A stretch of 18,182 nt of DNA from Pseudomonadota bacterium. GTDB taxonomy: Bacteria; Desulfobacterota; Desulfovibrionia; Desulfovibrionales; Desulfovibrionaceae. How positions within the stretch are numbered: position 1 is the stretch's first letter; each line of letters opens with the position of its first letter. The stretch lies in assembly GCA_023417745.1 (NCBI GenBank), contig JAEZEM010000369.1, forward strand, positions 1 through 18,182. The letters run 5' to 3'. Of this stretch, positions 14,920 through 18,182 are shown one piece after another. The translations under genes were made by a program, and so were the position numbers. Under the pieces are notes generated by a model, which was not told where the DNA came from, ran no database searches, and saw only the letters and a program-made list of their open reading frames with translations.

Positions 14920-17469
14920 ATGCAGACAGCGCTGACCTGCCTCAAGGCCGTGGCCGACGCCTACGGCCTGCCCTTCGACCCGGCCGCCGCCGCCGACCGT
15001 CTCGGCCTCGGCGCGGCCGAGCCGGACCTCGACGTCCTGCTCGCCCTGGCCGCCGGCGCGGGCCTGACCGCCCGCGTCGAGCGCCTGGACGTCCCGGCCA
15101 TGGCCGCCCTGGGCCGTTTTCCGCTCTTGTGCGTCCTTTCCAACGGCAACAGCGTGGTGGTCCTTGGCGTGCGCGACACGCCAGACGGTTTCATCGCGCG
15201 CGTGGCCGACCCCCTGGCCCAGACCCCGGGTTCCTTTGAGGTCGACCGCGAAAGTTTCGAGAAAAGCCACGGCGGCGTCACCGTCGTCGCGCTCCCGACC
15301 CTGGCCCGGGCCGGACTGCGCGCCCTGGCTCTGGTCGGCCGCCACCACGGCCTGCCCCTGGCCCACGAAAGCCTGGCCGCGCAGCACGGTTTCGCCGCCG
15401 CCGAACCCACGCCGACCGAGCTCTGCGCCATCGCCGCCGCCTCGGGCCTGAAAGCCGAGCTGCGCCGCCTGACCCCGGCCGAGCTGCCGCTCTTGGCCGG
15501 AGCCTATCCGGTGATCCTTTTCTTACGGGACGGCGCGGCCCTGGTCGCCGCCGGCTGCCGCCAGGAAGACGGCCGGGCCATCCTTGACGTGGTGGACCCG
15601 ACCAGGCTGCCGCCCAGCCGTGCCCCCTTGCCCGTGGCCGAGCTGGCCGAACGCTGGGACGGCCAGACGCTGCTGCTCAAACGCAAGCGCCGCCTCACCG
15701 ACGAAAACCAGCCCTTTGGCCTGGCCTGGTTCGTCCCGGAAATTCTGCGCTGCCGCAAGGAATTCACCGACGCCGCCATTGCCGCCTTCATGCTCTACGC
15801 CCTGGCCCTGGCCATGCCGATCTATTTCCAGATCGTCATCGACAAGGTGCTCACCCACAAGGGCCTGGCCACCTTGCAGGTTCTCAGTTTCGGGATGCTG
15901 GCCGCCTTGGCCTTCGAGGCCGGCTTTTCCTACCTGCGCGGCATCGTGCTGCTCCACGCCGCCGCCCGCATCGACGTGCGGGTGGCCGCCCGCACCTTTG
16001 CCCGCTTAACCGCCCTGCCCCTGCGGTTTTTCGGCCACAGCCGGGTGGGCGTGCTCATCCAGCACATGCAGCAGGCCGACAAGATTCGGGAATTTTTAAG
16101 CGGCAAGCTCTTTTTCACCCTTCTTGACGGCGCGGCCCTGGTGGTCTTCATCCCGGTCCTTTTTCTCTACAGCGTGCAACTCACCTTCCTGGTCCTGGCC
16201 CTGAGCCTGGCCCTCGGGCTGCTCCTGGCCGTCATCATCCCCTTTTTCCGCAAGCGTCTGGCCGCGCTTTACGCCGCCGAGGGCGAGCGCCAGTCCTATC
16301 TGGTCGAAACCATTCGCGGCATGGAGACGGTCAAGGCCCTGTCCCTTGAGCCGTCCCGGCGGCGCGGCTGGGACGACGCCGCCGCCCGGGCCGTGGCCAT
16401 GCGCTTTGGCGTGGGCAAAATCGGCAACGCGGCCACGGCCGGAGTCGGGTTCCTGGAAAAGGTCATGATCCTGTGCATCCCCTGGATCGGCGTGTCCCTG
16501 GTCTTTGACGGCAGCCTGTCCGTCGGGGCGCTCATCGCCTTCCAGATGCTGGCCGGCCGCGTCACCCAGCCCCTGGTGCAATTCGTTTCGCTGCTCCAGG
16601 AATACCAGGAAAAGGCCCTGGCCGTAAAAATGCTGGCCGCCATCATGAACGAGCCGCCCGAACGGGCCGGCTCGGGCGAAGGCCTGCGTCCGACCCTGGC
16701 CGGCGAAGTGGTCCTGGACCACGTCACCTTCCGCTACGGCCAGGCTTCCGACGCCCCGGCCGCCCTGTCCGGCGTGTCGGCCCGGTTCGCCGCCGGAGCC
16801 ATGATCGGCGTGGCCGGGCGCAGCGGCTCGGGCAAATCGACCCTGGCCCGGCTGCTCCAGGGATTATACCTGCCCACCGACGGCAGCCTGCGCTTGGACG
16901 GCCACGACCTGCGCGAACTCGACCTCGCCCACGTGCGCCGCCAAATCGGCGTGGTCCTGCAGGAAAGCTTTCTTTTCACCGGCACGGTGCGCGACAACAT
17001 CGCCATGGCCCGGCCCACGGCCGCCCTGGAAGAGGTCGTCTGGGCGGCCAGGCTGGCCGGCGCCGAGGAATTCATCCGCCGCCTGCCGCGCGGCTACGAC
17101 ACGCCCCTTGAAGAAAACGGCTCCAACCTGTCCGGCGGCCAGCGCCAACGCCTGGCCATCGCCCGGGCGCTTCTGGCCAATCCGCGCATCCTCATCCTCG
17201 ACGAAGCCACCAGCGCGCTCGACGCCGAGTCCGAAGCCATCGTCCAGGACAACATGGCCCGCATCGGCCGGCAACGCACCACCGTCATCATCAGCCACCG
17301 CCTGTCCATGCTGGCCGGAGCCGACGCCATCCTCGTCCTGGACGCCGGCCGGGCCGTGGATTTCGCGCCCCACGCCGAACTGCTCAAACGCTGCGCCGTC
17401 TACCGCGACCTCTGGAACAGCCAGAATCGGCATGTGACGGCGGGGGCGGTTACGCCGCAGGGGCGTTGA
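14920..17469 (+). CDS. HlyB-like type I secretion ABC transporter with two tandem C39-like domains
   Basis: An 849-residue inner-membrane exporter of the HlyB/LapB class. The start at 14920 (GAGGGT just upstream) is preferred over the in-frame ATG at 14758, whose extra 54 residues are low-complexity. Domains: C39-like domain 1 about 1-126; C39-like domain 2 about 130-254; six-helix transmembrane region about 268-570; ATPase about 590-840. ATPase motifs: Walker A GRSGSGKS 633-640, Q-loop Gln681, LSGGQ 737-741, Walker B ILILDE 757-762, His793. Both N-terminal domains lack the C39 catalytic Cys (Thr3 and Ala131 at that position) and His (Asn77, Ala206), so they are docking domains that bind unfolded substrate, as in HlyB, not peptidases. 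HlyB-class proteins carry one such domain and are about 710 residues; the extra 130 here is the duplication. No membrane-fusion protein, TolC-like gene or RTX substrate is in the window. Confidence 0.93.
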   Translation: MQTALTCLKAVADAYGLPFDPAAAADRLGLGAAEPDLDVLLALAAGAGLTARVERLDVPAMAALGRFPLLCVLSNGNSVVVLGVRDTPDGFIARVADPLAQTPGSFEVDRESFEKSHGGVTVVALPTLARAGLRALALVGRHHGLPLAHESLAAQHGFAAAEPTPTELCAIAAASGLKAELRRLTPAELPLLAGAYPVILFLRDGAALVAAGCRQEDGRAILDVVDPTRLPPSRAPLPVAELAERWDGQTLLLKRKRRLTDENQPFGLAWFVPEILRCRKEFTDAAIAAFMLYALALAMPIYFQIVIDKVLTHKGLATLQVLSFGMLAALAFEAGFSYLRGIVLLHAAARIDVRVAARTFARLTALPLRFFGHSRVGVLIQHMQQADKIREFLSGKLFFTLLDGAALVVFIPVLFLYSVQLTFLVLALSLALGLLLAVIIPFFRKRLAALYAAEGERQSYLVETIRGMETVKALSLEPSRRRGWDDAAARAVAMRFGVGKIGNAATAGVGFLEKVMILCIPWIGVSLVFDGSLSVGALIAFQMLAGRVTQPLVQFVSLLQEYQEKALAVKMLAAIMNEPPERAGSGEGLRPTLAGEVVLDHVTFRYGQASDAPAALSGVSARFAAGAMIGVAGRSGSGKSTLARLLQGLYLPTDGSLRLDGHDLRELDLAHVRRQIGVVLQESFLFTGTVRDNIAMARPTAALEEVVWAARLAGAEEFIRRLPRGYDTPLEENGSNLSGGQRQRLAIARALLANPRILILDEATSALDAESEAIVQDNMARIGRQRTTVIISHRLSMLAGADAILVLDAGRAVDFAPHAELLKRCAVYRDLWNSQNRHVTAGAVTPQGR

Positions 17470-17479
17470 CGGGAAGGAA

Positions 17480-17521
17480 GATGCCTCCGGCGGCCGAGGG
17501 CCTGAGGCCCCCGGACCCCCC
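17480..17521. repeat. GC-rich intergenic palindrome after the ABC gene
   Basis: GGGCC (17498-17502) and GGCCC (17506-17510) pair around TGA. Outer bases GGCCGA and CCGGACC extend the stem with two mismatches. It begins GATGCCTCCGGCGGCC, a type of intergenic inverted repeat I recall as abundant in Desulfovibrio-like genomes; that recollection cannot be checked here. There is no T-run, so it is not a classical terminator, though it may mark the end of the ABC transcript. Confidence 0.5.
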
Positions 17522-17548
17522 ATATGTTGAGAAGGGAGTAAAATAGTC

Positions 17549-18182
17549 ATGGCTATTGGTATTATTGGCGGCGGGTTGGCCGGGTGCGAATGCGCTTTGG
17601 CATTGGCCCGGGCCGGCGTCGCCTCGACGATTTTCGAATGCAAGCCTACGCTCTATTCCCCGGCCCATGTGCTTCCCGGGCTGGCCGAGCTCGTGTGCTC
17701 CAACTCCTTGCGCTCCGACGAGCCGGTGACGGCCGTGGGCCTGCTCAAGGTCGAGATGGCCGAGCTTGGCAGCGCGATCATCACCGCCGCCCGGGAAACC
17801 GCCGTGCCGGCCGGCAAGGCCCTGGCCGTGGACCGCGACCGCTTCAGCGAAAACATGACCGCCCGCATCGAGGCCGAGCCGCTGGTGACCCTTGTCCGCC
17901 GCGAGATCATGGGCCTGGCCGACCCGGCCCTGGCCGGCTTCGAGGCCATCGTGGTCGCGGCCGGCCCCCTGGCTTCGGAGCGGATGGCGGCCAGCCTGCA
18001 GGAGACCATCGGCGGCGAGGGGCTCTATTTCTACGACGCCATCGCCCCCATCATAACCACCGAATCCGTGGACATGGACAAGGCCTTCTGGGCCTCGCGC
18101 TGGCAGGATGGCGAAGGCGACTATCTCAACTGCCCCATGGATAAAGACGAATACCTGGCCTTCTGGAACGCGCTTTTGACCG
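17549..18182 (+). CDS. trmFO: Folate/FAD-dependent tRNA (uracil-54-C5)-methyltransferase, 3'-truncated by the window
   Basis: The first 211 residues of TrmFO, the FAD enzyme that makes ribothymidine at position 54 of tRNA using methylenetetrahydrofolate as carbon donor. The ATG at 17549 has AAGGGAG ten bases upstream. Visible family marks: an N-terminal FAD-binding GxGxxG-type loop IGIIGGGLAG (3-12), the block PGLAELVCSNSLRS (43-56) holding the conserved cysteine at 50, LYFYDAIAPIITTES (159-173) and DYLNCPM (191-197). Full-length TrmFO is about 440 residues, so a little under half is present. The frame is open to the last base of the window. The start codon is separated from the ABC transporter by 79 bases containing the palindrome at 17480; whether they share a transcript is unclear. 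Confidence 0.95.
   Translation, partial: MAIGIIGGGLAGCECALALARAGVASTIFECKPTLYSPAHVLPGLAELVCSNSLRSDEPVTAVGLLKVEMAELGSAIITAARETAVPAGKALAVDRDRFSENMTARIEAEPLVTLVRREIMGLADPALAGFEAIVVAAGPLASERMAASLQETIGGEGLYFYDAIAPIITTESVDMDKAFWASRWQDGEGDYLNCPMDKDEYLAFWNALLT

Noticed and set aside
14751..14945. N-terminal extension of wrbA from the ATG at 14945
   Set aside because: The added 65 residues have no flavodoxin similarity. The family-typical start MNVLIVYYS is at 14750.
15000..15380. Active C39 peptidase (bacteriocin-processing ABC exporter)
   Set aside because: The catalytic Cys and His positions are Thr/Ala and Asn/Ala in the two domains. Cys7 aligns with a non-catalytic cysteine of the family.
1..18182. 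CRISPR array, tRNA, rRNA, insertion sequence or prophage
   Set aside because: No regular spacer-repeat pattern, cloverleaf, transposase or integrase was found on reading both strands. The only tandem repeats are the NHL blades inside a coding gene.

Overview
The window is high-GC DNA with short intergenic gaps. Gene content (sensory c-di-GMP enzymes, a methyl-accepting chemotaxis protein, TrmFO, an NHL-repeat secreted protein) and codon style suggest a deltaproteobacterial sulfate reducer of the Desulfovibrio/Solidesulfovibrio type. This assignment is inference from style and family knowledge; there is no 16S gene or other decisive marker in the window. Two housekeeping genes are cut by the window ends: valS (valyl-tRNA synthetase, 5' end missing) on the left and trmFO (tRNA U54 methylation, 3' end missing) on the right.

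Layout. 1-2555 (+): valS, ending in a strong hairpin terminator. 2777-4567 (+): an exported NHL-repeat beta-propeller protein, followed by a near-identical copy of the same terminator. 4660-6828 (-): a two-TM methyl-accepting chemotaxis protein with a large helical periplasmic sensor. 6843-7676: about 830 bases with no convincing gene, AT-rich at the MCP side, ending in a third copy of the terminator-like hairpin. 7677-8237 (-): an XRE-type antitoxin preceded by the C-terminal stub of a HigB/RelE-type toxin and by the C-terminal part of a VapB-like antitoxin, which looks like the scar of toxin-antitoxin modules. 8234-10648 (-): a receiver-PAS-PAS-GGDEF-EAL protein. 10860-11363 (-): a small exported protein of unknown function. 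11385-11774 (-): a two-CBS-domain protein. 11845-14022 (-): a second receiver-PAS-GGDEF-EAL protein. 14139-14750 (-): a WrbA-type flavoprotein. 14920-17469 (+): a HlyB-like type I secretion ABC transporter, divergent from wrbA. 17549-end (+): trmFO.

How the genes fit together. The central block (about 8.2-14.0 kb, minus strand) is a c-di-GMP signalling cluster. Two paralogous bifunctional enzymes flank a CBS protein and a small secreted protein. They have decayed in opposite places. The 8.2-10.6 kb protein has lost the phosphoacceptor Asp (now Glu), the switch Thr and the Lys of its receiver but keeps a canonical GGDEF. The 11.8-14.0 kb protein keeps a complete receiver but has lost two GTP-phosphate-contacting residues of its GGDEF domain. 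Both EAL domains keep their catalytic residues. The ABC transporter is unusual in carrying two tandem C39-like (non-peptidase) domains and in having no membrane-fusion or outer-membrane partner nearby. I did not find a clearly new defence or mobile system. The most noteworthy items are the reciprocal degeneracy of the c-di-GMP pair, the double-CLD transporter, the toxin-antitoxin scar with stop/start overlaps, and the three-copy terminator hairpin.
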